Assembly (NCBI GenBank): GCA_963978895.1
Contig: OZ022247.1
Location: 21,361,658 to 21,425,657 of the forward strand
Source of the DNA: Erpobdella octoculata
Taxonomy: Eukaryota; Annelida; Clitellata; Hirudinida; Erpobdellidae
Reading direction: 5' to 3'
Length of the DNA stretch: 64,000 bases
Positions 24,000 to 36,576 of the stretch are shown here, in pieces. The position numbers were made by a program, and so were the translations under genes. The notes under the pieces are model-generated. The model saw only the letters and a list, made by a program, of their open reading frames with translations, did no database searches and was not told the origin of the DNA. The stretch's first letter is position 1, and every line of letters begins with the position of its first letter.

Positions 24000-24730
24000 A
24001 AAAATGTATTTTGTAGGATGTAAATATATATATATATAGATTTGTGAGCAGATAGGTTTTTAGTCTCTGCTGACGTTGTGTTTAACCAGACGTGGCACGT
24101 ATAAACTTTAAAACAATACACTCAATGACCCAACAATGCACTAAAATGTCGTTTTATTATTATCATTTTTATTTTCAGTAATAATTACAAATAATTTAAA
24201 TATTACTGTTATTTTTCTATGTCTGAAAAACATATGTATAAACTGCGCTCAACTTGTTCAAAATTATTTTTCTAAGAATAAAAAAATAAAAAATTTTGTT
24301 TTTCCTAAACTTTTTACCATAGTTTATTAAAAATAACATGCTTCCAGGGAAGCACAGCGTTTGATTTGGACTACTTTTTCCAGAAAGTACTGGAAAAGCT
24401 TTCCAGTTACATGTCTTGTTTACAGTGCGATGACGGGGCACTAGACACTAGATTGTCAACCTTTTAGTCTTTTATTGAAGATTAAAATCGTTGCACTTGA
24501 TAATTATCCTTATCAATGGTTTAGCCAAGTTTGAATGATCTCTATAGGATTTCGAAACAAAGCTGCCACTGCCAATGAGACAACTGGAAAAGATGTCCAA
24601 ATTTATTTTGGTATAGCTGAATATTTGTTTTGTTAAAAATGTGATTTGGTACCCAACCCTTTTTTAATTGTGCTTTCCGCTATATGGGATCGTTGAAATT
24701 TGAGTAATTTGGTATTTTTTATGTTGAAAC
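24000..24730. other. Non-coding; no gene seen
   Basis: AT-rich sequence with a short TA run at 24026. The 74-codon minus-strand frame at 24217-24441 shows no recognisable domain and I treat it as fortuitous. Confidence 0.5.
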
Positions 24731-26207
24731 TAGCAGTGCCCGTAGCGGCTTAGCTCGCATGAAATTAGAAAGTTTGAACCGTGCATCCATAGTAGAGATC
24801 AATTTTTTAGGTCTCGGCTCGGTCCGTCGACAACTTAGCCCAGCCCGTTTTAAAAACCTAAACTCCTGGCCCGGAACAGCCCGTTTGAATTAGGCCCGGC
24901 CCATTCTTACAGGCCTAGAAGTTCTATATACTTGATGAAAAACTTCGGCCCGTCCCACCTTGACTTCAGGTTTGGCCCGGCCCAACTGAAGACCCTAAAA
25001 TCACTAAAATATCTATATACTTGGTGAAAAACCTCGGCCCGTCCCACTTTGATTTAAGGTTTGGCCTGGCCCGTGTGAAGACTCTAAAACAACGGCTTGG
25101 CCCAACCGGTGATAAACTGGACTTAGCTACTTTTAACCGGCACAAAACTTCAAAATACTAATTTTTACATTTGTAGCACTTACAGTTTTTGAGTAGCAGT
25201 TATTTTGAAATCAAATAACCCTTATTTCCACCCCACATTTGAGGTCCTGGAAACCAAATTTATAAAAAATGTTGAAACACTTATATCATTATTTTTTGAG
25301 TAAATACTAAATACTAATTTTGACATCTGTAGCATTCACAGTTTTTGAGTAGCAGTTACTTTAAAAACCAAAGAAACCTTTTTCCACCCCACATTTGAGA
25401 TCATGAAAACCAAAATTTCATATATCCTTATTTTTAGAGTAGAAAATAAATACTAATTTTTACTTTTGTAGCATTTACAGTTTTTGAGTATCAGTTACTT
25501 TAAAACCCAAGTAATCTTATTGTCCAGCCCAAATTTAAGATCCTGGAAACCAAATTTATAAAAAAATGGTGAAACACGTATATCTTTATTTTTAGAATAG
25601 AAACTAAATACTAATTTTTAAATCTGTGGTATTTACAGTTTTTGAGTAGCAGTTACTTTAAAAAACAAATAACCCTATTTTCCACCCCACATTTGAAGTC
25701 CTGGAAATCAAATTTTCAAAAAATGCTAAAACACGTATTTCATTATTTTTGGAGTAGAAACTAAATACTAATTATTACTCCTGTAGCATTAACAGTTTTT
25801 GAGTAGAAGCTACTTTAAAAACCAAATAACCCAATTTTCCAACCCACTTTTGAGGTCCGGGAAACCGAATTTTCAAAAAATGGTGAAACACGTATCTTTT
25901 TATTTTTCAAAAAGAATCTATATACCAAATTTCAAAATCTCCTCATTTATGGTTTTCGAGATATACATTGTTTTAGAAAAAAGTTTGTTTTCCAGTTTTT
26001 TCCCCTCAGGAGCAAAATTTTCAAAAATCCTTTCTTAGCGAATGTTTACGCTATAAAATACAAGTTCCAAATTTCACGTTCCTAGGATGAGGCGTTTGAG
26101 CTCGGCGTTGATTATCAGTCAGTCATCTGTCAGTCAGTCAGTCAGTCAGTCAGTCAGTCAGTCAGTCAGTCAGTCAGTCAGGACATGTTCTTTTATATAT
26201 ATAGATA
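24731..26207 (+). mobile_element. Unclassified ~1.5-kb element with internal ~155-bp tandem repeats
   Basis: Begins ctagcagtgcccgtagcggc and ends after a (CAGT)n run with gacatgttcttttatatata. Bases 25150-25975 contain five to six diverged ~155-bp units (ttgtagcatttacagttttt ... ccaccccacatttgag ... atggtgaaacacgtat). A 5' subregion holds a second repeat (cttcggcccgtcccac twice, gcccggcccaact). No coding capacity. The end structure looks like a full-length non-autonomous element, but I cannot name the superfamily. Confidence 0.6.
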
Positions 26208-26214
26208 AACAATC

Positions 26215-28970
26215 AAAAATAAAATAAATAAATAAATAAATTTACTTCGCTGGTGAGCTGTTCCCGTGTCGTTTGGCTCGGCTCTCTTAGCCGGCCCAAT
26301 TGAAACTCGGTCTCAAGATAAAATGCTTCGAAAAATCGTAAACCACTAATTCAATAGACGAACGTAAATTATTTTTTGTTTTGTTTTTTGTTCAATCCAC
26401 TTTTAAACGAAATTGTTTTATCAAGCTATTTTCATCAAAATGAAGACTTTACGAAAAGTCGGTTTTCCGCTGAGCAATCGAACGTGCGAAATGAGAACAT
26501 CTTAGAGCTGACTTCGGATGTGAATCGACTGAACGCCCAATAGTATTCTCAATGACAATGTCTCACGTCAAACATCAGCGCTTGACGCATGACCGCTTAT
26601 TTGAAAGTAAAATTAAAATCAGCCAAAGTAGAAGTAATGAAACAATAATCAGGTTTAAATTACGAAAATTCAAGCTGCATAAGTTTCTATTTAGAACCGC
26701 TCTAGTCAATATCCTAATAGAATCACACAAATACTGTATATTACGTTTTTGTAACACGTGACAGTGAAAGATGTATTTTCAAAAATTGGAGTTATAAGTT
26801 TTTTCATAAATTTAATTCTTAAAGTTCATGCAAAAATGCTAGACGTTCGAAAAACCTAATGCTCATTACTCAATACCTCTTGGAATCGTAAACATGCTAG
26901 AAGCTATAGTTAAGTAACGCCTGCTATTCAATTCACCTTTAGCTGGTAACTTTTAAATATTAATATAAAAAAGTTTTTAAAAATATGGTCTAAAAATTCC
27001 AAATTAATTTTATGTAAACTGAAGAAATAAATCAAATAGAGTTATTTAGAATTGTTTTGAGAAAATAAGTTGTTGTCTCGGTTTAAATTCAGTTTTTTAA
27101 GTAGGTAAAGGCAAATGAACTTGAATAAGTTGTTAAGTCTGCATTTAACTACCGAAATTGTGAATTTTTTAAATATTTTTTTAAAGATTGAAGTTATTTA
27201 CTTTTTACTTTTGTAGAAACCACTTTAAATGGTCTCTTATTTTTTAAAATTAAAGACTTGTTTGTAACATTGCTTTGTGGCAGAGCCGGGCAGAGCGCCT
27301 TTGAGCTTTAGTAAAATGCTCTTTGTAAACTTGAATGATTGATCGATTAAAGCCTTGTCATTCTACTAATAGATAATCCAGCTAGAATAAAAATGTTATT
27401 AAAATGCAAAAAAAATTAGTGCATTTTTATTAAATGTACCTACTAAAGAAATTCTTAAAATGATTCTTTACTAAAATAATTTTTTTTTCATGAAAGATTA
27501 GATGTGACAGAAGAAAAAGCTAGCAATGGAGCTCTATTAAGAAGGGCTTGGTTTCTTGTCTGGTGACAAACTGTGACCAAGGAGTTAGAAAAGGTCAAAA
27601 TCGCGTTACGTCAACAATGGACATTTTCTTACACACACATTATAATTACCATTTCTTCAACAAAACACAGGCAAAACAGAGCACTGGGCTTGAAGACTAA
27701 AACCAATCAGAAAAACGTTCAATAAACCTAAGTCCTGTGCTGTATATAGAGTGTTGCTGTGTTATAAGTCTTTGATAAATTGTCGTAGTCTTCTGAAAGC
27801 CCATTGAATTGGGTTATTCTCTGATGCTCTCACACCTTCTGTATTTATGGCGGCGATAAAATATTTATACGAAGTAAACATCAACTGTTAAACTGACAGT
27901 GCACGAATCTAATAAACTATATTAACGACTTATTTTCTTCTACGATTTACGATAAGTAGGTATTTAGGCACTATTATAGGCTAGTCTTGAGTTATGTGTG
28001 GGCGACTGAAACCTCAGACAACAATAATAATGTTCCTCCCATCATCGACGTTTATTATAGCATTATTAATCAACTAATCTCGTCTTTATTTGTTTGTTTA
28101 TTTGAAATGCGACTAATTTTTTTCAAAACTGATTACGTTAGTTTTTTTCCAGCTAACAAATTTCAATCATCAAGAGTCAATGACTGCATATATCTTTAAG
28201 CTTATTATACAGTGCTTTATTTAGCTCACTATACGTACCTATATGCATCTCCAAGGCATATTTATTCCATTTTAAACCTATTCCCGTTATTCAAACTTTC
28301 TAAAAATTTGCACACAAGTTCAGTTTCCACGACATGATCCAAGATAAAAAAAAATTAAATTCAAACATACTAATAATAATATCACAGGTAATGAAATTAA
28401 AACAATTTTATTTATATAGAAAATATAATTTATTTATATAGAAAAATATAACTCGACTAAGGCAATTTAAACGTTTTCAAAAATGTCTTAGACTAGATAA
28501 CTTGCAACTGTTTAAATTTGAGAAATTTTTAATGAAGCCCTGTTTATAATACGTGCTTTTAAAATGTTTCAGTTTTAGGCTATAAATTTAATAATGTTCG
28601 AATGTCAAGCTCTTTGTTTTCTCCGTAGGAATTTTTTGTTTTTTTGGTATAAAATTTTTTGAATTGTAGCTAAACATTTACATTTACTTTGTAACCATTT
28701 CTTTCATTTAAAGCCATTATTAAATTAAAATCATTAATTTTTTTGTTTATTTCATTCAGCTTAAAATTGTTATAACTAAGAAACGATTCAATGGTGCAAC
28801 TTTAAGCTAGCTTTGTTAATCCTCTCACCTCTACATGCATGAGCTCCTGCTAACATAGACTCAATAAATAAATATATCTAATAGATTGTAACCTGTACAT
28901 AGGGCAGGAGGTTAAGCGTTGTACCTGTCAGTGTCAGGTACCGTATTGCAGTAGATCACAGAGTTATTTT
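26215..28970. other. 2.7-kb non-coding stretch; no gene seen
   Basis: AT-rich, with stops in all frames and no splice-bounded conserved segment I can recognise. Confidence 0.55.
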
Positions 28971-28976
28971 TGGTAA

Positions 28977-29131
28977 TGGACGATAGTTCAGTCGGAAGAA
29001 CTTCAACCCCTTCGACTACATCAGAATTGAGAAGAGTGTATAATATACAATTGCGCCCTTTTCATTTTTCGATTAGTGAAGATGATAAATTTGTTTTAAA
29101 GGGGTTTAAGACTCATGTAAAAAAAATCTGA
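28977..29131 (+). CDS. Possible short exon or ORF, 51 codons, unrecognised
   Basis: ATG-initiated frame rich in Ser/Thr at the start (MDDSSVGRTSTPSTTSELRR) and then Phe/Lys/Asp-rich, ending at TGA. It sits in a locally GC-richer patch starting near 28890. Composition looks more protein-like than its surroundings, but no domain is visible and there is no supporting splice site I trust. It could be a remnant of a retroelement or a first exon. Confidence 0.2.
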
Positions 29132-29369
29132 TAACGCTAGAAATTGAACAATTATTTAAGTATTGTTTAAATTTTGGAATATTTAAATTTGAGTTGAAAC
29201 ACGTATTAATGAGCGTATTTGTCTACCAGAGATAATTTTTAACAAAAATTACTAAAAAATAAAAATAAATAAATTTCTCAAATAGTTTGTATTTTGTAAT
29301 TTGTAAGAATGCTTAGCTATTTAAAACATTTCTAAAATTCACTAAAAAAGTACAATTCTTAACTTTCCC

Positions 29370-29575
29370 AGTCTTTCATATATTGCATAGTTTGTATGGC
29401 CACACTATCATTTATAAGTTGTATTGTTGCAGTCCCAGTGACTTTCATGCTTTGTATTGCATAGTTTGTATGGCCACACTATTATTTACAAGTTGTATTG
29501 TAGCAGTCCCAGTGACTTTCATGTTCTTTATTGCATAGTTTATATGGAATAATTATTATTTATAAGTTGTATTTC
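29370..29575. repeat. ~78-bp tandem duplication (2.5 copies)
   Basis: The block ttgcatagtttgtatggcca ... cagtcccagtgactttcatg is present twice, with a partial third copy ending near 29575. Confidence 0.85.
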
Positions 29576-29599
29576 AAGCTGGTAGATGATTATGTATTA

Positions 29600-31403
29600 T
29601 TTATTAAGTGAATTTTTTTCTAGTGCTGACGTGCACATTCCACTCGAAACTCTGTTTGCAATGACCTCGCCACTTCTACGCCTCGGTATGAACGCGCAAA
29701 TGAGTCGCCAGGCTCTTGACAGTCAACACAATAGGTAACAGATAACCGTTTTGTAGTCAGTTTGATTTATCAAGTTTTTAGCAAACATTCGAGAAAAAAA
29801 ACGTCTTAAAAGCAATTCTTTAATCTAAAAAAATAGTGAGGCATAAATTATATAAATTTTTTCGTTTATAAAGACTTATGAAAAAACACCCCACATTCAT
29901 ATTAGATTAAATGAAGTTTTTTTTTAAGTTGCTTATTTTTTTTATTTTAATCTTTTTCAATTTATTATTAAATATGAAAACCTTATTAAAAACCTCCTCA
30001 AACCACAAAACAAGCAGGGTGTACGCGTAGCCAGGATATAAAAATATAAGTTTTGAAAGTAGCTGTTCAGATTTAATTAATGATTATGAATTCATCCTGT
30101 ATTGTCATCAAAAATCAATACGCAGGTATAAATTTAGCTCAATTTTTGACGGCGGGAGGTGAGCAAAAAATTGACTATGAAAATTACAAGTCACAAACAT
30201 AGTGAACAAGCGTGGACTCCTAGATAGGAGTCTTATGTATACCAAGTTGAGTAAAATATTGTAATACGAATGACTAAGTTAGTTGTTATGTAAATGTTAT
30301 GGTTCAGTAACCGATGGAACTCTACTGCTATTCTACAGAATCTATCTATAGCACAGATGAAATTACGGTTACTTCTTTGAACAGGATTGCACTTTCTGAA
30401 TAATAACAAAGCGTCGAATAATGAGCAGAAGAGTAATAATTTATGACTAGATGCATAGGTAGTTGGTGTCTAGAAAGTTAGCATGCGATCCTTTTAGCCT
30501 GTATTGTGTAGCTGAAATTAAAAGCTACAGTTTGAAAACTGTAGACTGGCTATGAATGAATGAATGGCGCTTTAATTTTGATGACAATACTGATTAGTTT
30601 ATATTCAGCCGCCCGGAAAGGTTATATGTCGGTAATTAAGCATAAGAAACTTAGTAAGAATGTAAACTATAAAAAAAAAAAAAAATATCTATTCTCATTG
30701 TACACGGTTTACAATGGACAAAAAAAATATATAAAAAAAATCATATTTTAAATATAACAGAAATTAGTTATAAGTAATAACTAAATACAAAAGTTAATGC
30801 TTATCATGATAACCATGACATCAGAAATTAAAGATAAGATAGCTTTAAGACTGCAATAATGCTTTTATCGGCAGCCTTTAATCCGCACCTTTAATTGAGC
30901 GCCATAAGAAGCTATGGCGCCGGTGTGGCTCTAGCGACCTGCATTCTCTATAACTACTTAGGCGGGCTTACATTTACATTGTCAACGCCAGAATTTACGA
31001 GGACGCATGTCGATGGCCCTCCATCCACAGCCTTGTGCTTCTGCAAGCAGTTCAAAAGAGTTTTTATACCTAAACGTATGTCCTAAATGTCTTAGGCTAG
31101 CATTGTTTCGGCTGCTTAATACAACCTTCGAACAAAAACCAGCCAATGATTTTGAAAGCTTCACTCCCGCTGTTTATTTATGTTTATCTATTGTGCAGAG
31201 TAGAGTATAGAAAAGAAATAATTGAATTGAATAAGTCAACCAATCATAATCCTTATAGTCGACGTGATATGTATTTGAAAAAAAAAAAAAACACATGTGA
31301 TACACTTCATTTTTATCGCGATTGCATGTCAGTGCATGAATATATGTACATACCTTATCATTCAAGGGCGGTTGTGAGCTTCCAATAACGATCTTGCCCA
31401 GGG
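29600..31403. other. Non-coding; a GC-richer unassigned patch at 30870-31165
   Basis: Most of this stretch is featureless AT-rich DNA. The patch at 30870-31165 is open in several frames on both strands (60-67 codons) and GC-richer, but none of the translations matches a family I recognise. It could be an exapted or decayed element. Confidence 0.4.
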
Positions 31404-31412
31404 CCTTTGCGT

Positions 31413-31877
31413 GGTTGGGGGCGGAAGTGCCGAAGGCCGATTTGCCGAAGCCAATTTAGGCCGAATTGCCGAACTAGGAATTCAAAAAAAGGCCAAATTG
31501 CCAAACTCGGATTTCCAGAAAGCCAGAATTGCCGAACTCTGAGGTTGCGTAATATCGCATAGTAATAAATTCAAGTTACGTAATCGAGTGTCCACAGTCT
31601 TTACATACGTAATCAGATAGAACACCTATCATGGACTCCTAAATAAAAGCTAGATTTTATTTAAGAGTCCATGCACCACTATACAGCCAAATCAAGTTAA
31701 TAGAACTCTGTTATTTAAACTGATTTTATTGCACAGTAATATTACGTAACATTAGAAATCGGCAATTCGGCCTTTTATCAAAATCAGCGTTCGGCAATTC
31801 GGCCTTCTATCAAAATCAGCGTTCGGCAATTTGGCCCAAAATGACAAATTGGGGCATTCGGCAAAACGGGGCGACAC
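31413..31877. mobile_element. MITE-like element rich in GGCCGAATTGCCGAA, 9-bp target duplication
   Basis: Flanked by the 9-bp direct repeat CCTTTGCGT (31404-31412 and 31878-31886). The outer ~100 bp on each side hold several inverted copies of a motif like gccgaattgccgaac/gttcggcaattcggcc. No open frame. A 9-bp duplication is typical of Mutator-like elements; terminal inverted repeats are imperfect, so the superfamily is an inference. Confidence 0.65.
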
Positions 31878-31889
31878 CCTTTGCGTACT

Positions 31890-32925
31890 CGAATGCGGAA
31901 CCGTACAGTGACAAAGAGTGACTGGCGCCAATGTAGGCTTCTACTACTTCTGCACTACAAGAAGAAACCCCTTCTGATGTTTCTACTTGCTGCTATGTAA
32001 ATTGGTTTATGTACAGTGAAAGTGCTGAAGAGCGGACACCCTCGGGGAAGAGTAAAAGTGTCCGCTTCTCGTGTCCGTCCGTTCCTCGGGGACAAACTAC
32101 TATAGACTAGATACAGATTTTAAAAAATCCGTTCTGAGCAAGTGTCCGTCGTTATTCAGATAACAAAATATAATCTTTATTAAGGAGTTAAATTCTTTAA
32201 ATAATTTTTCACAAACTTGAAAAAACCTTGAATTGCAATACAATTAATAACGATAACCATGTTATTAGCAGCATAGTCTTAAAAATCTATTGAAGGAGCA
32301 AACTGACAAATGTATGTTCTTCATTTTTTATGCCGAGTAAAATTATAAACAGTTTTAAGAACAAAAATATGAGAACTATTTTTATTAATTTTTAATAAAA
32401 TTAACATTATTGTCTAATTTTAAATATTTATGAGCTAATTTGAAGCATTTTCTTAGTAGATTCAGCGAAACTATTAACTTTTTGTTAATTTAAAAATATT
32501 TTAATTTAAAAAATGAATAAACAAAACTGAAAAACTTATTCTCGTAACTTTTCTGAAATAATTTGTATGCAATAAAATACTAATTTTTATCATTCAAAAA
32601 ATACAGCAAATTAATTTAATGAAGTGCAGTGGTATTGCGGCAAAGTCAGGGGCTTGTATCCCGACAACTGAGGGCGCAGCTTCTCCCGGGAAAAAAGAAA
32701 AAAAAGAAGGAAAAGGGGAGTTATAAATCATGAAAAACCTAACTCACATGTATTTTTATGCATTCGTATTAAGGTTGAACAGTAGAACTAAAAGATTTTT
32801 TAAGAAAAGTTGGCTTATGCCTTCATCCCGGTCTGGAATTGTTTATAGAAGAAAAGTTGGCTAGCGTTATCGACTTTTTTAAGAAAAAGCGCCATTAAGT
32901 ACCTTGTTTCTTGATGCCAAAAACT
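31890..32925. other. Non-coding; small pogo/Tigger-like terminal fragment suspected at 32010-32150
   Basis: The segment tacagtgaaagtgctgaaga ... gcggacaccctcggggaag followed by agtgtccgcttctcg resembles the end sequence style of pogo-group elements, but only a fragment is present. The rest is AT-rich and featureless. Confidence 0.3.
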
Positions 32926-32935
32926 CTTGCTTCAT

Positions 32936-33129
32936 ATATGCTTAGTTTTGAAAAGGACAAGGGGATCGGTGTTTTTGAAAGTATTGAGCTCGGCTGACTG
33001 CGGGAAAAGAAGCCCCTGTGCACAGTCATCGACTCCTACGCTGCCTTCCCGGTTTTCATGCGTAGATTCATTGAGCAAGAAGTCACTCGTACGGCTCGTA
33101 TATATCGTCGTGGTCTTGAAATCGATTAA
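32936..33129 (+). pseudogene. Possible exon or gene fragment with one in-frame stop, unrecognised
   Basis: A locally GC-balanced stretch. One plus-strand frame reads a protein-like sequence (LREKKPLCTVIDSYAAFPVF, followed by a basic MRRFIEQEV... segment) and ends at TAA near 33127. A TGA interrupts the same frame near 32996. I do not recognise the product. It could be a terminal exon, a decayed gene or chance. Confidence 0.25.
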
Positions 33130-33261
33130 TCGACGCACAGCCATTATAATCTCATAAAATTTGTATTATATTGTTTGTTCTATGGCAAATATACGTTATA
33201 ACTATTACCAAGGCAGTAGGTGCCGTTTGCCAGGGTTATGGTTAGGGTTAGGGTTAGGGTT

Positions 33262-34780
33262 TAATTGTAGGTAAACTTACGGTGCGACTGCCGGCTCATT
33301 AGCAATTTTACCAATTATTTCCACGGCTAACCGCCGGGGCAATAGCAGCCACCCAAATATAACTCACGCTCATAAATACATTGCCTGTCCTAACTATTCA
33401 ACGGTGTATTTCTCATAATGCAACCTGTCAGTGACTATTATTGGCCCCATAAAATCTTTGCTCGTGTTAAAGGACCATCACGCAATTGCTAAATAAATTG
33501 AGAAAATGTGTTAATGCTTAATCTCGGTCAGCAAGCAATCAATCTTTAATTCTGACATGAGTCCAGCCAACAAAACAGCAAAATTAGGTTAATCCTTGTT
33601 GTTGAGTTCCGTTTTTGCTAGTACGACACCAATTTAAGCCAAATTTGTTAGCCTTAATCAGGAAATCATGTTTGAATGTGGAACGAATTATTTTACAACT
33701 TTATGGCTTAAATTATGTACACTTAAATGTCATAGTGTACAACTACAGTCACTTTTTTTATTTATTACTAAGGTTTGATCGGCGCAAGAGTCTGTTTTTT
33801 AAACATCCGAGCCACATAATTATAGTTATAGAATAATAATCAAATAACACCCACGCTGTCTCCTTGAATTAGAGTCAGACCGAAACTGCATTTTCTGGTT
33901 TCGGCCGAAAACGAAACTGCCTTTGAATCCGATATTGGAATTGGCCAAAAACAAAAACAAAACACAGCTAAAAATAGTAAAAACAAACAGTCAAGCATAT
34001 TAGTACAATCTTTATTTAACATAGTCTAAGATTGAGAACTTACTTAGTAGTTTGACCAGAATAAACTAGTATTTATGTCAGAAATTAAAGTTTCTCAAAG
34101 TTTTTCCCGCGAAGGTTACTGTGGCGTTGGTGCTGAGAGGTACTTTATTCCGGACTGCAGGCCCAAGGCAGTGAAATTTTCTACAGTTCTATAATGCATA
34201 AAGTGTTGTTGTGCAGCTCAAGCTGACATTCGTAACCAAACATTTCTGTTTCTGCAACATACTTTCTTACAGCAACGCCGACACTATCGTGTACATTACT
34301 GTACATCTCATAATGCTTTATTTTGATGCATAAGGATGGGTTTAGTGCACGTAGACATAGTTAATCCACGTGAGTGTTCTACGTTGGGTTTCTGAGTGAG
34401 TGAGTGAGGCTGGGAGATTTATATAAGTATAGAGGCTGGGATAGGGGTCATTCATATAATGCGTATGGATAAAACTCCAGATTTTGAAATACCCCTGTAG
34501 TACCTCATACATTTTAGACCCCACCCTGAGCCTCCCATTATGCAAACATATGCCCTACAGCTTATCATCCTCATTCAGTATAAAATTGTATAATATTGGT
34601 TTTAATAGTGTTTATTTCAAAAAGTTATTATTTTTATAAGTTCAATAATAATTTTGTAATGTGTAGTCACAAAAACAAAGCCTAAAGAATTATGAATCTC
34701 ATTATAAGTGTTCAGTGTTCACAAAGATAAAGTAAAATCTAAATCACAACTTAATTTGATCTCTTTATCAACACGAAGCT
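33262..34780. other. Non-coding; no gene seen
   Basis: No conserved frame. A tcggccgaaaacgaaactg motif at 33900 recurs near 40785-40850, marking a diverged repeat family. Confidence 0.5.
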
Positions 34781-34782
34781 AA

Positions 34783-34914
34783 AATTCTGTAGCATTTCAA
34801 TGTTCAGTTAATTTTCGATTAAATTTCTTTCGATCTGAAATGCGGTCTAATTCTGTAGCATTTCAATGTTCAGTTAATTTTCGATTAAATTTCTTTCGAT
34901 CTGAAATGCGGTCT
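34783..34914. repeat. 66-bp perfect tandem duplication
   Basis: Two adjacent copies of aattctgtagcatttcaatg ... gatctgaaatgcggtct, without visible differences. Confidence 0.9.
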
Positions 34915-35167
34915 GGGCAACCACTCAAACAAATTTCGAATAACTAACATCTTTCAGTCCTGCTTATCATCAGCAGACGGCATCAGAACTTCGTCATCAT
35001 CACAAGCTTCGGTAGCGAATGTGACAACAAACAACGTGTGCATTGTGCAACTTTGCGAATGTGACGATTGCGTTTAAAAGCTTGTATTTGATGTAAATTC
35101 GTGATATATGTCCTGTCAACAAATCAAAGCTAACTGTCGATTTTAAAAATATTTGGAACACGATAAA

Positions 35168-35340
35168 ATAGAATCGTAGATGACATAGAATCGTAGATGA
35201 CATAGAATTGTGAATGACATAGAATTGTAAATGGCATAGAATTGTAAATGACATAGAATTGTAGATGACATAGAATTGTAAATGACATAGAATTGTAAAT
35301 AACAGAGAATTTTAAATGACATAGAATCGTAGATGACATG
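35168..35340. repeat. ~17-bp minisatellite (about 10 copies)
   Basis: Repeated atgacatagaattgtaa / gatgacatagaatcgta units with minor substitutions. Confidence 0.9.
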
Positions 35341-35592
35341 TGTCGTGAAGAACTTCATTCGTCGAAGACATTATTCAGCCCATCTGTATTTGTCATTGTC
35401 CAGTTTCAACATAATCAGGTGCAGGTGTACATGGAAGTTATGGAGCTGATGAAAATCAACGACGAGTACCAAAGAATTTACAGTTGCATTGCAATGACGG
35501 AACGGAGAAAGCAAGAATTACAGCCGGTCAAAGAAAATCCGTTTGAAATGCAAAGCAAAAAGCAAAGAAAAGCAATTATTGAATTTGCATAA
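35338..35592 (+). CDS. Possible ORF or terminal exon, 84 codons, unrecognised
   Basis: The second half is protein-like and charged (MEVMELMKINDEYQRIYSCI, then a Lys/Arg/Gln-rich tail ending EFA and TAA). A 3' splice-site-like tgtccag or aatcag precedes the conserved-looking part at about 35402-35417, so a terminal exon starting there is possible. No domain recognised and no partner exon found. Confidence 0.25.
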   Translation: MCREELHSSKTLFSPSVFVIVQFQHNQVQVYMEVMELMKINDEYQRIYSCIAMTERRKQELQPVKENPFEMQSKKQRKAIIEFA

Positions 35593-35928
35593 AATAAGAA
35601 ATCGGTTAATTGACATTAAAAAATGTTAGTCTATGTTAATTACGATATTACTTGTTTTAGATACTTAAGTCTTCAAAACTACATGGTCCACGGAAGATGT
35701 CGGGAAAAATTTGACCCATGGAGTTATCCCACGCCTGGTAGTCGTAACACTTACCAAACTTGGCAAGAATGACCTGATGCAAATTATAAAGCTCACAAAA
35801 TATCCTGAATTTTGAATAATTATGAACGCTTATATTAATTGACTAACAGTTGAACGTCGTCTGGAAAACCCAGATGTGTCAATGCCCTCTGAGGTTTCAC
35901 AACACTAGAGTGCGCCTTATAGGTTCTC

Positions 35929-36486
35929 TACTAATACTAATACTAATACTAATACTAATACTAATACTAATACTAATACTAATACTAATACTAATACTAA
36001 TACTAATACTAATACTAATACTAATACTAATACTAATACTAATACTAATACTAATACTAATACTAATACTAATACTAATACTAATACTAATACTAATACT
36101 AATACTAATACTAATACTAATACTAATACTAATACTAATACTAATACTAATACTAATACTAATACTAATACTAATACTAATACTAATACTAATACTAATA
36201 CTAATACTAATACTAATACTAATACTAATACTAATACTAATACTAATACTAATACTAATACTAATACTAATACTAATACTAATACTAATACTAATACTAA
36301 TACTAATACTAATACTAATACTAATACTAATACTAATACTAATACTAATACTAATACTAATACTAATACTAATACTAATACTAATACTAATACTAATACT
36401 AATACTAATACTAATACTAATACTAATACTAATACTAATACTAATACTAATACTAATACTAATACTAATACTAATACTAATACTAA

Positions 36487-36565
<79 letters not shown>
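35929..36565. repeat. (ACTAAT)n then (ACT)n microsatellite
   Basis: About 94 perfect hexamers followed by about 23 ACT triplets. On the minus strand this starts roughly 12 bases inside the first intron of the globin-like gene, directly after its 5' splice site. Confidence 0.97.
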
Positions 36566-36566
<1 letters not shown>

Positions 36567-36576
36567 TTAAACTTAC

